Assembly (NCBI GenBank): GCA_964390335.1
Contig: CAYMHU010000003.1
Span: forward strand, 131,777-195,776
DNA from: Granulosicoccus sp964390335
Lineage (GTDB): Bacteria; Pseudomonadota; Gammaproteobacteria; Granulosicoccales; Granulosicoccaceae
Direction of reading: 5' to 3'
DNA length: 64,000 bases
The notes beneath the pieces were generated by a model. The model had not been told where the DNA came from, ran no database searches, and worked only from the letters and a program-made list of their open reading frames with translations. Positions 44,497-53,600 of the stretch are shown in pieces. The first letter of the stretch is position 1. Every line of letters begins with the position of its first letter. Made by a program: the position numbers and the translations under genes.

Positions 44497-45075
44497 CTAA
44501 TTACCCTTACTGCTTTGGTTGAGCTGAACATCAACACCAAGTTGTTGCGAAGATGATGGTTCAGGTGCATTGGCTGAACGAGGTTGATGTGTAGGCGCTG
44601 CAGCAATCAACGTTTCCAGAGAATTGAATAAGGACTGCATATCATCGGGCGGAATACTCGCGGTTTTTTGATACGGATACTCTATAAGTAATCGCCCCAT
44701 GCCCTGCGTGAACACCGGTTTTGCACACACGTCATCAAGCTTTGCTAACCATGTATCCCCGTGCAAGGCAGCAACGTTTTCTCTTGGTTCAGCTACCAGC
44801 ATCACCTTCCGCGCAAGCGTTGAACAACGCGCCAGAAGCTCATTTGAAGACTGAGTGACCACATCATCGCGTATGGAGGCTAATTCCGCTTTGGCTTCCC
44901 GGTGCCACAGCATACGCTTGTAACGCCGTTCAGAAGCTGCTTTGATCTGGCGCACAGCCACTAATAGCAAAGCACAAACAATGGCAAACGCAATCCAACC
45001 CCACGGAATACCGCCACTGACCTCCGGGATGTCAACGTCCCGCAATTGTTCCAGCAATGCGTTTTGATCATTCAT
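44497..45075 (-). CDS. DUF4381 membrane protein of the Bat operon
   Basis: The 192-residue protein has one membrane helix at about 26-43 (WIAFAIVCALLLVAVRQI) after a short N-terminal segment with the typical LRDVDIPEVSGGIPWGW of DUF4381, then a cytoplasmic helical domain. The family is found between DUF58 and VWA genes in MoxR operons. It overlaps the DUF58 gene by four bases and is followed directly by batA. The function is unknown. Confidence 0.85.
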   Translation of the reverse strand: MNDQNALLEQLRDVDIPEVSGGIPWGWIAFAIVCALLLVAVRQIKAASERRYKRMLWHREAKAELASIRDDVVTQSSNELLARCSTLARKVMLVAEPRENVAALHGDTWLAKLDDVCAKPVFTQGMGRLLIEYPYQKTASIPPDDMQSLFNSLETLIAAAPTHQPRSANAPEPSSSQQLGVDVQLNQSSKGN

Positions 45076-46112
45076 CCGGTTGCCTCGGGGTCAAGTTGAC
45101 TCAGGTCTGGCTGCCTATGAATAATACGAACTACGCTATCCAATAGATTGTCGCTGGATTGCACCTTAAAATATAAATGATTATGTTTTGCGAAAAATTG
45201 CTGCACGCTTTGCTGATGTTCGACTTGCTGTTGTGCGTATTGGCTTTTATTAGTTCTACTACCAGTATCAATTGCGAGCGCAGTATCGGAAGTACTGTGC
45301 ATTGGCTTTACAACGTATCGACCACTAGAAGGCAATTGGGTTTCCAAAGTATCCACAATGTGCACAGCAACAATATCTAAGCGCTGCAATAGATTACCCA
45401 TTGCCAATTGGGTTTGCTCGTCAAAGCCAACAAAGTCGCTTAATAAATATACCGTGCTACCTGAGTGAACCGCTTTTCGCAAGCGCGATAAACTATCACT
45501 CAGTTGATTGCTACCACTGCTTGGTTCACGCGATTGCGCTTGCACAATACCGCGAAACAAATTCATTAAGCCACGTCGCCCGGACAAAGGCCGCACTTCG
45601 GTGTGCCAATCATCGGTAAACACAAATCCACCAACACGATCAAGATTGGCAACGGAGTTCCACCCCAACAAAGCACTGAGCCGCGCAGCCATAACTGACT
45701 TAAACATACCTTGGGTTGCAAATCGCATGGACGAACGCATATCGATAACAATCATTATGGGGCGTTCGCGCTCTTCAACAAACAGCTTGGTATGCGCCTT
45801 GCCAGTTCTGGCGGTGACTTTCCAATCGATCATACGCACATCATCACCGGCCTGATATTCGCGCACTTCAGCGAAATCCAGGCCCCGACCCAGCTGCCGA
45901 GACATACTGGGTCCGGCTACTTTAGAGTGCGATTTCTTTTTAGTATTGCGCCGCAAGGCTTGCGCTTGATCTCGTAGCGCGACTAGTTCATCGACCGATG
46001 TGCTAACAGGCGACTCGAATTGGTATCCGGATGGCGTACCCGTTTTAACAGCAGAGTTTAGTGAATTTGATGTCGCTGATGCACCGAACCAACGATTAAC
46101 GAATGCAAACAC
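45072..46112 (-). CDS. DUF58 domain protein
   Basis: The 346-residue protein has the DUF58 core: GRGLDFAEVREYQAGDDVRM, IDWKVTARTGKAHTKLFVEE and RPIMIVIDMRSSMRF, which includes a VWA-like metal motif. DUF58 proteins are partners of MoxR ATPases. The start is GTG at 46110-46112. It lies six bases after moxR and overlaps the DUF4381 gene by four bases. Confidence 0.9.
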   Translation of the reverse strand: MFAFVNRWFGASATSNSLNSAVKTGTPSGYQFESPVSTSVDELVALRDQAQALRRNTKKKSHSKVAGPSMSRQLGRGLDFAEVREYQAGDDVRMIDWKVTARTGKAHTKLFVEERERPIMIVIDMRSSMRFATQGMFKSVMAARLSALLGWNSVANLDRVGGFVFTDDWHTEVRPLSGRRGLMNLFRGIVQAQSREPSSGSNQLSDSLSRLRKAVHSGSTVYLLSDFVGFDEQTQLAMGNLLQRLDIVAVHIVDTLETQLPSSGRYVVKPMHSTSDTALAIDTGSRTNKSQYAQQQVEHQQSVQQFFAKHNHLYFKVQSSDNLLDSVVRIIHRQPDLSQLDPEATG

Positions 46113-46118
46113 AATAAC

Positions 46119-47135
46119 TCACGGAACAGCAATAAGTTGTAATAAGCGATCAACAATATCAGCTGCGTTTACGCCGTCTGCTTCAGCTTCGTAAGACAAT
46201 AATACGCGGTGGCGCAACACATCATGAACAACAGCCTGCACATCAGCAGGAGACACATAGTCGCGGCCTTCCAACCATGCGTTTGCCCGCGAACAAGCAT
46301 CAAGTGCAATGGTTGCTCGAGGGCTTGCACCGTATGCTATCCAACGACGCAATTCCATGGTGTGCTGCTCTGGAGTACGCGTTGCAGTCACTAATCGGAC
46401 TATGTAGTCTTCTACGTTATCGGCCAAATGCACATCCAGCACTTCACGCCGTGCATCGAACACAACACTACTGGCAAGCTTGGTTTTACTCTGTTCCGGT
46501 GTTTTATGACTGAGCGCATGAGCCTCTTGTCGGACTAGCCGCAAAATTTCTGCCTCCCGAGACGCATCGGGGTAATCGATAACAACATGCATTAAAAAAC
46601 GATCGAGCTGCGCCTCGGGCAACGGGTAAGTACCCTCTTGTTCAATAGGATTTTGTGTTGCCATTACCATAAACAATTCTGGTAATGCATAAGTTTGATG
46701 ACCAACTGAGATTTGCTGTTCTGCCATTGCTTCAAGCAACGCAGACTGAACCTTCGCAGGCGCACGGTTAATTTCATCTGCAAGGATCAGATTATTAAAC
46801 AAGGGCCCGCGTTGAAATACGAAAGAACCGTCAGTGGGACGATACACTTCAGTTCCGGTTAAATCAGCCGGTAGTAAATCGGGGGTAAATTGAACGCGTT
46901 GATAGTCGGCATCAATGTTATCAGCCAATGCTTTAATTGCGCGGGTTTTGGCTAATCCCGGAGCTCCTTCCACGAGTAAATGGCCGTCAACCAATAATGC
47001 TATTAGCATCCGATTGACCAGAGTCTCCTGCCCGATAACCGATTGTTCTAATGTTTGCTTTAAATACTCTAGCGACTCTCTGACTTGCATTGCTTGTTTC
47101 AAAAATGTTGGTGACCGAACCCTGAAGCTGGTCAT
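46119..47135 (-). CDS. MoxR-family AAA+ ATPase
   Basis: The 338-residue ATPase has Walker A GAPGLAKT, Walker B NLILADEINRAPAKVQSALL, sensor 1 VMATQNPIEQEGTYPLPEAQ and the arginine region LDRFLMHV. MoxR proteins act as chaperones that activate or assemble metal and envelope complexes together with VWA proteins, here the Bat proteins. It is the first gene of the seven-gene operon. The start may be the ATG at 47135 or the internal ATG at 47090 (MQVRESLEYLKQ), where many homologues begin. Confidence 0.92.
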   Translation of the reverse strand: MTSFRVRSPTFLKQAMQVRESLEYLKQTLEQSVIGQETLVNRMLIALLVDGHLLVEGAPGLAKTRAIKALADNIDADYQRVQFTPDLLPADLTGTEVYRPTDGSFVFQRGPLFNNLILADEINRAPAKVQSALLEAMAEQQISVGHQTYALPELFMVMATQNPIEQEGTYPLPEAQLDRFLMHVVIDYPDASREAEILRLVRQEAHALSHKTPEQSKTKLASSVVFDARREVLDVHLADNVEDYIVRLVTATRTPEQHTMELRRWIAYGASPRATIALDACSRANAWLEGRDYVSPADVQAVVHDVLRHRVLLSYEAEADGVNAADIVDRLLQLIAVP

Positions 47136-47167
47136 TCTACTTTATTAGCCCTTATCTATGGCCCAAA

Positions 47168-48418
47168 TTACTGGATTACCTCTACGGATAAACTTCTGGT
47201 AATACCCTCGTAGGTAGCCTTGATTGAAGATTCACCGAGCCGCACTGGAGTGATCGTTAAGTCATCATTATTCAAGCTAATCAACACACTGTTCCCCTGT
47301 TCTACCGTCCAAATTGTGCTGGCAGTCTTATCGTCAGTCCCGCTGTAAGTAGCACCTGTGGAAACTTTTAATCCGGTATAGGCCCCGTTGCCCAAACTCA
47401 ATTCCAATGAGCCTGATTCATTAAAGCTTATTTGGTCAGAGTCTCCAGTGGAGCCTGCCTCCAGCACCACAACGGATTTGGGTGACGAGAATAAATTCCC
47501 ACACGATGCCGTGACCGATGTGTTGCCCGCTTCGAGCCCGGATAATAGACCGGTAGCACCTACCACGCTTGCGACAGATTGTTCTGCCGGCACCTGCCAC
47601 TGAACGTGCGATGTAATATCGGTAAGCTGCTCGACACCATCAATAACGTAGCGCCCCACGGCAGTAAGATCTATAAATTCATTTTCCTCAAGAGCAACCG
47701 TTGCATTTTGAATAATAACTTCGTTTAGATTATCGTTTATATCAATCGTTCTGGAGCCAGTGAATTCGCCGACTGTGGCTACCAGTTCTAACGCGCCAAC
47801 GTTAACCGCGTTAATACTAACCTGTCCTTCCGTCACATTAGTGAAGGAGCCAAGCTCAGCGCTATCGATACTCCATGACACCGCTTTTAGTACACGTGTT
47901 GAATCCGAAAAGTCGCCCAATGCAGTGTATGCAGCGGGCATACAACGATCTATTGCTTTATCTCCAACAATCGAATTAATACCAACCAGTGCTGCATCCG
48001 ATACGGTTAACTCAAAGTCCGGTGCCACAATGCCGCCAATACTAACGCCAACACGAACTGAACCTGCAGTGTGAGTTTGCAACACACCATTTTCATTGAT
48101 AGTAGCCACGGCTGGATTGTCGACTGACCAAAGCCGATTTTCGCCGGAAACTGAAATTAAATTACCGGCGGTATTGCGAGCCTCGATTTCGAACGCGATT
48201 GACTGATTGGTGTTTTCAAACAATTTCTGTTCACTACCAGTAGTCGGGTCGACCGCGATATTAGGTGCTTTTATAGCAATAGATTGGAGTTGTAAATTAT
48301 GCGCTTCAACCCCCTCTTCCAGTAACCTTGCATCACCAGAACACGCTTGCAGAAACACCAGCATTGACATGGCAACACATGTGTAAAGTACATGCTTAAT
48401 GGTCAGTAACTGATTCAT
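47168..48418 (-). CDS. Lipoprotein with bacterial Ig-like (Big2) domains
   Basis: The 416-residue product has a lipoprotein signal (TCVAMSMLVFLQAC, cysteine near residue 26) and then beta-rich repeats. Segments such as VDNPAVATINENGVLQTHTA, VASVVGATGLLSGLEAGNTS and ITPVRLGESSIKATYEG have the Big2 pattern, an invasin-like Ig fold found in surface proteins; three copies are visible. It overlaps the small barrel gene by four bases (ATGA), so the two form a coupled pair. Adhesion or structural function is inferred. Confidence 0.78.
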   Translation of the reverse strand: MNQLLTIKHVLYTCVAMSMLVFLQACSGDARLLEEGVEAHNLQLQSIAIKAPNIAVDPTTGSEQKLFENTNQSIAFEIEARNTAGNLISVSGENRLWSVDNPAVATINENGVLQTHTAGSVRVGVSIGGIVAPDFELTVSDAALVGINSIVGDKAIDRCMPAAYTALGDFSDSTRVLKAVSWSIDSAELGSFTNVTEGQVSINAVNVGALELVATVGEFTGSRTIDINDNLNEVIIQNATVALEENEFIDLTAVGRYVIDGVEQLTDITSHVQWQVPAEQSVASVVGATGLLSGLEAGNTSVTASCGNLFSSPKSVVVLEAGSTGDSDQISFNESGSLELSLGNGAYTGLKVSTGATYSGTDDKTASTIWTVEQGNSVLISLNNDDLTITPVRLGESSIKATYEGITRSLSVEVIQ

Positions 48419-48942
48419 TGGAACTCCGCGTGCAAACCTAAGCTTAATCCATCGACAGTCACTCCACTATCGGAGTAAAAATTCCGATACTCCAAACCAA
48501 CTTTGAGTTGCTTCGCTACTTGTAAACGTTTTTGAATACCAATACGAACGCTAGCACCGTCGAAATTTTGCTTTACCGTACGCTGACCGCGCTCGTCATT
48601 TTCAAATTGTTCAATACTGAAGGCCACATACCCAAACGACAGATAGGCTTCGGTACCAAGGCGCGGTGGCGATTGAAGCCGTACACCAATACCCGATGCT
48701 CGAGACAATCCAGTTTTAAATGCACCGTTGGAATCTTCGGTCAGCGGAGCATCTACAAACGCCTCGATTCCTATTTTTCTTTTGATGAAAATACCGGCAT
48801 TGATACTGGCAAGCGCAGGATAAAAATCAAGATTAGAGTGGCGGACACCAGATGCACCGACGCGCAGCTCACCGTAAAGTGATCCCACCGCCTGTGCCGA
48901 CAATGCCGGTAACATGAGTATTAACGCTAATAGCAAGCGCAC
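48415..48942 (-). CDS. Small outer-membrane beta-barrel protein
   Basis: The 175-residue protein has a signal peptide (MRLLLALILMLPALSAQA) and alternating strands typical of eight-stranded barrels, such as GSLYGELRVGASGVRHS, LSFGYVAFSIEQF and VGLEYRNFYSD, ending in LHAEFQ. The start is GTG at 48940-48942 with a GAGGTGA site. It is translated just before the Ig-like lipoprotein and overlaps it by four bases. No specific family is recognised. Confidence 0.72.
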   Translation of the reverse strand: MRLLLALILMLPALSAQAVGSLYGELRVGASGVRHSNLDFYPALASINAGIFIKRKIGIEAFVDAPLTEDSNGAFKTGLSRASGIGVRLQSPPRLGTEAYLSFGYVAFSIEQFENDERGQRTVKQNFDGASVRIGIQKRLQVAKQLKVGLEYRNFYSDSGVTVDGLSLGLHAEFQ

Positions 48943-49113
48943 GCTTCACCTCGATCAATGTTGGACGCCGTAAAGATAACATCCTATTGCATGATCTGCT
49001 CATGTCTGTGTGGCAAGCGTTCAATTTAAGACGAGTTCGCGACTGTAGTAGTCAGAGTATTGTCGTCTAGTGTATTCCGATGGCCTTGTTATTCTAGCCA
49101 TACACAAGGCTGG

Positions 49114-49866
49114 CTACACAGTGGGACACAACGCAGCGCCCAATATAGCGCTTTGAGACTCGGGCTGAACCAACACAACACAGTCTTCACCTTCGGCTCT
49201 ATCATAATTCAACTGAAAATCGCCGCCCTTGTCTAACACTGTACCGAGCAGTTGCATGTCGGTCACAACGTTATAGTTTTTCATCGTCTTGTTATTGTTC
49301 TCACCGCCGGTCACCTGTGTTTCGGTTTCTTTCAAGTACCTAACAAGAAAAACCTGAGCACCCGCGTCTGTTTCCCCTTCAATCGACACAGATAAATTGT
49401 TGTCGTCGAGTTCAACTGCTACCGATAAAGGCAGTGATTCTGTTATTGCCAGGCCCCGGCTAATGGATTTTGGGTCGGAACCCAGTACACCGTAACGTCC
49501 ATTTATGACGGCTTGAGGTGTATACACGCCCGTATACTGATCTATGGCAGTCACATTCGGGTTGTTGTATTTGCGTTGTCTGAAGGTGTATTCAGCTTTT
49601 GAATATGGATCTTCCCAAGTACCTGCGGAACCGTAATGCAATAAATTCCAGTAATCAACATGGAATTCCAACCCCAACACATTAGCTTGTTCACGATCTA
49701 TTTTCGCAATAAGTTCATCAGCTGCAGGACACGAATAACAAGATTGCGACGTAAATAATTCAATGATTTTAAGTTCACTCGCCGACGCGCTCAACGAAAA
49801 GAACGATAAACACAAAAATGAGCCGATGATAGATTTTCTTGAACCAGACTGTATAACTGTAGCCAT
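49114..49866 (-). CDS. DUF1223 secreted thioredoxin-like protein
   Basis: The product has a signal peptide and the DUF1223 core: LKIIELFTSQSCYSCPAADE with a CxxC pair, VLGLEFHVDYWNLL, and YTPQAVINGRYGVLGSD. The family has a thioredoxin-like fold; its function is unknown, though the CxxC suggests redox work in the periplasm. I choose the ATG at 49866 (250 residues), with AGGTG upstream, over an ATG at 49884. The 170-bp gap beyond its stop to the next gene shows nothing notable. Confidence 0.85.
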   Translation of the reverse strand: MATVIQSGSRKSIIGSFLCLSFFSLSASASELKIIELFTSQSCYSCPAADELIAKIDREQANVLGLEFHVDYWNLLHYGSAGTWEDPYSKAEYTFRQRKYNNPNVTAIDQYTGVYTPQAVINGRYGVLGSDPKSISRGLAITESLPLSVAVELDDNNLSVSIEGETDAGAQVFLVRYLKETETQVTGGENNNKTMKNYNVVTDMQLLGTVLDKGGDFQLNYDRAEGEDCVVLVQPESQSAILGAALCPTV

Positions 49867-49980
49867 TGCAGCACCTATACGCATTCAGATAATTCGCCAA
49901 TATGACACCGCACACCGAAAATGGTTCGATTCGATTGTGATTCTAATCAGATTGCAGTGACTCAGTCGCTATGACTATGA

Positions 49981-51414
49981 TCACTTAGCGCTTTTAATGG
50001 TATCGAATGCAGCGAGGGCTTGTTGACGGCTTTCTTTTAAATCCACCAAGGGCTCTGGGTAATCAAGCTGCGCACGTATTTCCGGCGCTAATTCCCACGG
50101 CTTATGGATGTGTTTTTTATCAAGGCTATCGAGCTCAGGTACCCAACGTTTTACATATTCACCATTTGCATCAAATTTTTCACCTTGCAAGACCGGATTA
50201 AAAATTCTGAAATACGGTGCGGCGTCAGCACCACTGCCGGCGGCCCACTGCCAACCCATGACATTGCTGGCAAGATCGGCATCAACCAGAGTGTCTCTAA
50301 ACCACTGCTCGCCCTTTTGCCACGGTATCAGCAAGTTTTTTATAAGATACGAGGCCACAATCATGCGTACCCGATTATGCATCCAACCCGTGGCGTATAA
50401 CTCGCGCATACCCGCGTCCACAATAGGCACACCCGTTTGACCACGTTGCCAGGCACGTAATGATTTTGTGTGATTCTTAGCCCACGGAAAATCGGCAAAG
50501 CGTGTATCCAGTGGTTTGGTTATGGTTTGCGGAAAATGAAACAACAGACTGTAAGCAAACTCTCGCCAAATAATTTCTTTTGCATAGGTTTCTTCATTGC
50601 TGGACAATTCGCGCATGTTGCGCGCTTTACTACACAGCTTATGCATAACTTGACGAGGGCTGATTTCACCAAAATGCAAATGTGGTGATAATCGCGAAGT
50701 ACCTTGTACCCAAGGTAGGTTACGTGCATCAGAATAATCTGCCACATCACCCTTTAGAAATTGTGCCAATTGCTTGCTAGCGGCTTTCTCGCCGACTTGC
50801 CAATGCGACATCATACCAATGTGCCAATCTCGCTTTGGCAGCAATGCCAATGACTCAAGCTCACAATTAACCGAAAGCTTTTGATGCGCAGACTTTTTTA
50901 ACCCGGGAATGTGCTTTGGTTTATTCTGTGGTTTGTCTCCCGGCAAACGTTGACTCAGCATATTCCAATACGGTGTAAACACTCGATACGGTGTGTCATC
51001 GGCTTTGCATGTGTTCCATGGCTCCGCAATTAACAACGCATTAAAACTTTTTGGCGACAAATGATCTAGCTGTTGTTTTATTTTTTTATCGCGTTTTATC
51101 GATGCAGGGTCATAACATCGATTCCAGAACAGGCGCGTCGCTTTCACTTGCGCACTGACTTCAGTTAAAACTTCGAGACTATCGCCTTGCGCTAGCACCA
51201 ACCGGTTATCGAATGTTTCTAGTGATTCGTTTAGATTGTGCAAACTATGATGCAACCAGACACGGCTCGCCGCCCCTAACTGACTGACCGATTGCGCATT
51301 GGGATCATCAATAAACAGTGGAATAACCACATCACACGATTGACACGCAGCCAGCAGCGCTGGGTTATCGCTAAGGCGTAAGTCCTGGCGGAACCAAACA
51401 AGTCCAATGTCCAA
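49981..51414 (-). CDS. phrB: Deoxyribodipyrimidine photolyase
   Basis: This 477-residue class I photolyase uses light to split cyclobutane pyrimidine dimers. The N-terminal antenna domain begins IGLVWFRQDLRLSDNPALL; the FAD domain shows WREFAYSLLFHFP, GVPIVDAGMRELYATGWMHN, VDADLASNVMGWQWAAGSGA and PYFRIFNP, all standard. The start codon is TTG at 51412-51414, two bases after the stop of the AckA-PduL fusion, which suggests coupled translation. CPD repair is likelier than a cryptochrome role. Confidence 0.93.
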   Translation of the reverse strand: MDIGLVWFRQDLRLSDNPALLAACQSCDVVIPLFIDDPNAQSVSQLGAASRVWLHHSLHNLNESLETFDNRLVLAQGDSLEVLTEVSAQVKATRLFWNRCYDPASIKRDKKIKQQLDHLSPKSFNALLIAEPWNTCKADDTPYRVFTPYWNMLSQRLPGDKPQNKPKHIPGLKKSAHQKLSVNCELESLALLPKRDWHIGMMSHWQVGEKAASKQLAQFLKGDVADYSDARNLPWVQGTSRLSPHLHFGEISPRQVMHKLCSKARNMRELSSNEETYAKEIIWREFAYSLLFHFPQTITKPLDTRFADFPWAKNHTKSLRAWQRGQTGVPIVDAGMRELYATGWMHNRVRMIVASYLIKNLLIPWQKGEQWFRDTLVDADLASNVMGWQWAAGSGADAAPYFRIFNPVLQGEKFDANGEYVKRWVPELDSLDKKHIHKPWELAPEIRAQLDYPEPLVDLKESRQQALAAFDTIKSAK

Positions 51415-51416
51415 AA

Positions 51417-53225
51417 TCAGCTCTTCGCCTTTACGTTTACCAAAGCCGCATGCGCGCCAGCAATTGGCTGATAGATAACATTTTCAGCCGCATCATCGAC
51501 ATCCACGGGAATCATCGCGCCGAGCGCTCCTTTGCCAAGTTCAGCGGCGTTGGCTTCATCGGTATCGATATGCATTTCCAATGCGTAGGAATCTTTTACA
51601 CGAATCAGTACATCACCAAAGATTAAATCTCTGTCACCGCCAACAATCGCAATAGACACTTCGTCTTTATCGTTAACATTAAACGCCTTGGCATCATCTG
51701 AATGCATGTGTATATGTCTGCGCGCGCAAATTAAACCCTCATGCAAATGCACCGTACCGGCGGGACCCTCCAGCGTAATAGGGGCTGAACCTTGCACCTT
51801 GCCTGAATCCCGTACCGGTGCATCCACACCTAACTTAAATTCATCGGTGCGTGAGATTTCAATTTGATCGACTGAACGTAATGGTCCTAGTAAACGACAA
51901 CCGTCTATGCGCGATCTTGGCCCAATTATATTGACGCGTTCCTCGCATGCGTATTGGCCAGGCTGAGATAAATCACGATAATGCGTAGGCTTGGCATCTG
52001 GCCCAAACAATTTCTTAAACGTCTCTTCCGTTAGGTGACAATGCCGTCCACTGACCGCAATCGGAATATTCCTACTAACTGTTGTTGCAGCAGGCGTAGC
52101 AAGACGGATGGATTCGCGCGCAATCATCAGTTCTTCGTTGGTTTTAACAACGATAGACTCAACGCGGGAACGTTCCGTGGTGATGCGCGCAAAGTCTTGA
52201 TCTTTAACAACACTGGCATCCCGGTTGCGATCTTCATCCAACACAACACCTAAAAATTCAAGGCGCTGCAAGATTCGACCTCGCATGCTGGCACTGTTTT
52301 CACCTATACCACCGGTAAACGCAATCGCGTCCACACCACCCATTGCAGCTGCATAAGCGCCTATATATTTTCTGGCCCGATGCGCAAACACATTGATAGC
52401 GAGCCTCGCTCTATCATGACCATCAGCTGCGGCAAGCTCTATTTCACGTAAATCATTGCTGATGCCAGATAAACCTGCCAACCCGCTATGATGATTCAAA
52501 AGCTCATCAAGCGAATCAATATCGTACTCACCACTCCTTAGTAGCGCTAACAACACCCCAGCATCGACATCACCCGAGCGAGTCCCCATCACTAATCCTT
52601 CCAAAGGTGTATTACCCATGCTGGTTTCAGCCGAGCGTCCGTATTCAACAGCACAAGCACTGGCGCCATTACCAAGGTGCAGCGTTATTAGCCGCAGTTC
52701 GTCAAGTGGTCGCTCTAAAAATTCTGCCGCAATGCCAGCAGCATACTGGTGAGAGATTCCGTGAAAACCAAACCGGCGAATGCCATGTTTGATCGCAATG
52801 TCTCTATCGATTGCATAAGTGGTTGCACGACGCGGCATTCGTGCGTGAAACGCCGTATCGAACACCGCCACATGTACGGCGTTTGGAATGTTTTTTTGCG
52901 CAGCTTTTATAGCCGCTAGACTAAACGGGTTGTGCATGGGCGCATCAGGGATATGCCGCTCTATGGCATCCAACACGCGCTGATCAATGATGCATGACTC
53001 TTGTATAGACTCGCCACCGTGCACTACTCGATGCCCGACAATCTCAATTTGATGTTCGTGCATTAAATCGAAAATGGCATCCACAGCTTGCTGATGCGTT
53101 TCCGTTCTATCAGTTCGCTTTTGCCCCAGTCGTTCGCGCTTACCGCTCAGGATTAGCGTCTCGTTAGCATCAAATAACGCGTATTTAACGCTCGAAGAAC
53201 CACAATTTAGAACCAGTACGCTCAT
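51417..53225 (-). CDS. Acetate kinase-PduL phosphotransacylase fusion
   Basis: The 602-residue protein joins two enzymes. Residues 1 to about 372 are an acetate/propionate kinase: LNCGSSSVKY (Asn7), GHRVVHGG (Arg66), FDTAFH (Asp123), GFHGISH (His155), TRSGDVDAG (Arg216) and TNEEL (Glu365). After a short linker (about 375-387), residues 388-602 are a PduL-type phosphotransacylase, with the histidine motifs RHCHL (394-398), RRHIHMH (502-508) and MHID (551-554). Together they would turn acetyl-CoA or propionyl-CoA plus phosphate and ADP into the acid, CoA and ATP, or the reverse. The start is the ATG at 53225; the frame is open to 53372, but the added residues are unlike the family. Confidence 0.9.
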   Translation of the reverse strand: MSVLVLNCGSSSVKYALFDANETLILSGKRERLGQKRTDRTETHQQAVDAIFDLMHEHQIEIVGHRVVHGGESIQESCIIDQRVLDAIERHIPDAPMHNPFSLAAIKAAQKNIPNAVHVAVFDTAFHARMPRRATTYAIDRDIAIKHGIRRFGFHGISHQYAAGIAAEFLERPLDELRLITLHLGNGASACAVEYGRSAETSMGNTPLEGLVMGTRSGDVDAGVLLALLRSGEYDIDSLDELLNHHSGLAGLSGISNDLREIELAAADGHDRARLAINVFAHRARKYIGAYAAAMGGVDAIAFTGGIGENSASMRGRILQRLEFLGVVLDEDRNRDASVVKDQDFARITTERSRVESIVVKTNEELMIARESIRLATPAATTVSRNIPIAVSGRHCHLTEETFKKLFGPDAKPTHYRDLSQPGQYACEERVNIIGPRSRIDGCRLLGPLRSVDQIEISRTDEFKLGVDAPVRDSGKVQGSAPITLEGPAGTVHLHEGLICARRHIHMHSDDAKAFNVNDKDEVSIAIVGGDRDLIFGDVLIRVKDSYALEMHIDTDEANAAELGKGALGAMIPVDVDDAAENVIYQPIAGAHAALVNVKAKS

Positions 53226-53600
53226 GATCAGATATTTTCTTAGGTTGATGCCGCTTAAAAAATGTGACGCAGTTCTTATTATTGAACCCGTCCACAGCTG
53301 GCTAGAGTATAGCAACCGGTACAAACCAGCACAGATGTCGGTATTTTTACTCAGCAGTGTGTATACGTGCACCTACTACAATTGAACACAGAAACTTCGC
53401 CTAGCAGTAGGCAAACCAGACGCGGTTTCGCTATGCGCGTCACACACCCGCAGAGTGATTGGCGCGCAAGCACAGGATGCGCGAAAAAGCGTCGATAACA
53501 AAGATATTGATTCTTAACAATCGGTATTTTACCGAGCACAAACAGCGGCGAACTTGGCAACCAAACCAAAATCAAAAGACCTGACCCCGTAAATTCAGAC
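53226..53600. other. Intergenic region between the AckA-PduL and flippase genes
   Basis: This 375-bp gap separates two divergent genes and must hold their promoters. No convincing gene is in it. A small perfect hairpin with 6-bp arms (TCGGTA/TACCGA, loop TTT) lies at 53521-53535, and a REP half-copy at 53566-53589. Confidence 0.5.
53566..53589 (+). repeat. Half-copy of the REP-like repeat
   Basis: This stretch repeats the right arm of the palindrome at 24598-24650 and extends it (it ends GACCTGACCCCG), with one additional A inside. The matching left arm is absent nearby. It ends 11 bases before the flippase ATG. Confidence 0.65.

Noticed and set aside
49936..49951. CRP-like site upstream of the DUF1223 gene
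   Set aside because: TGTGA and TCAGA half-sites with one mismatch; too weak to list without conservation data.
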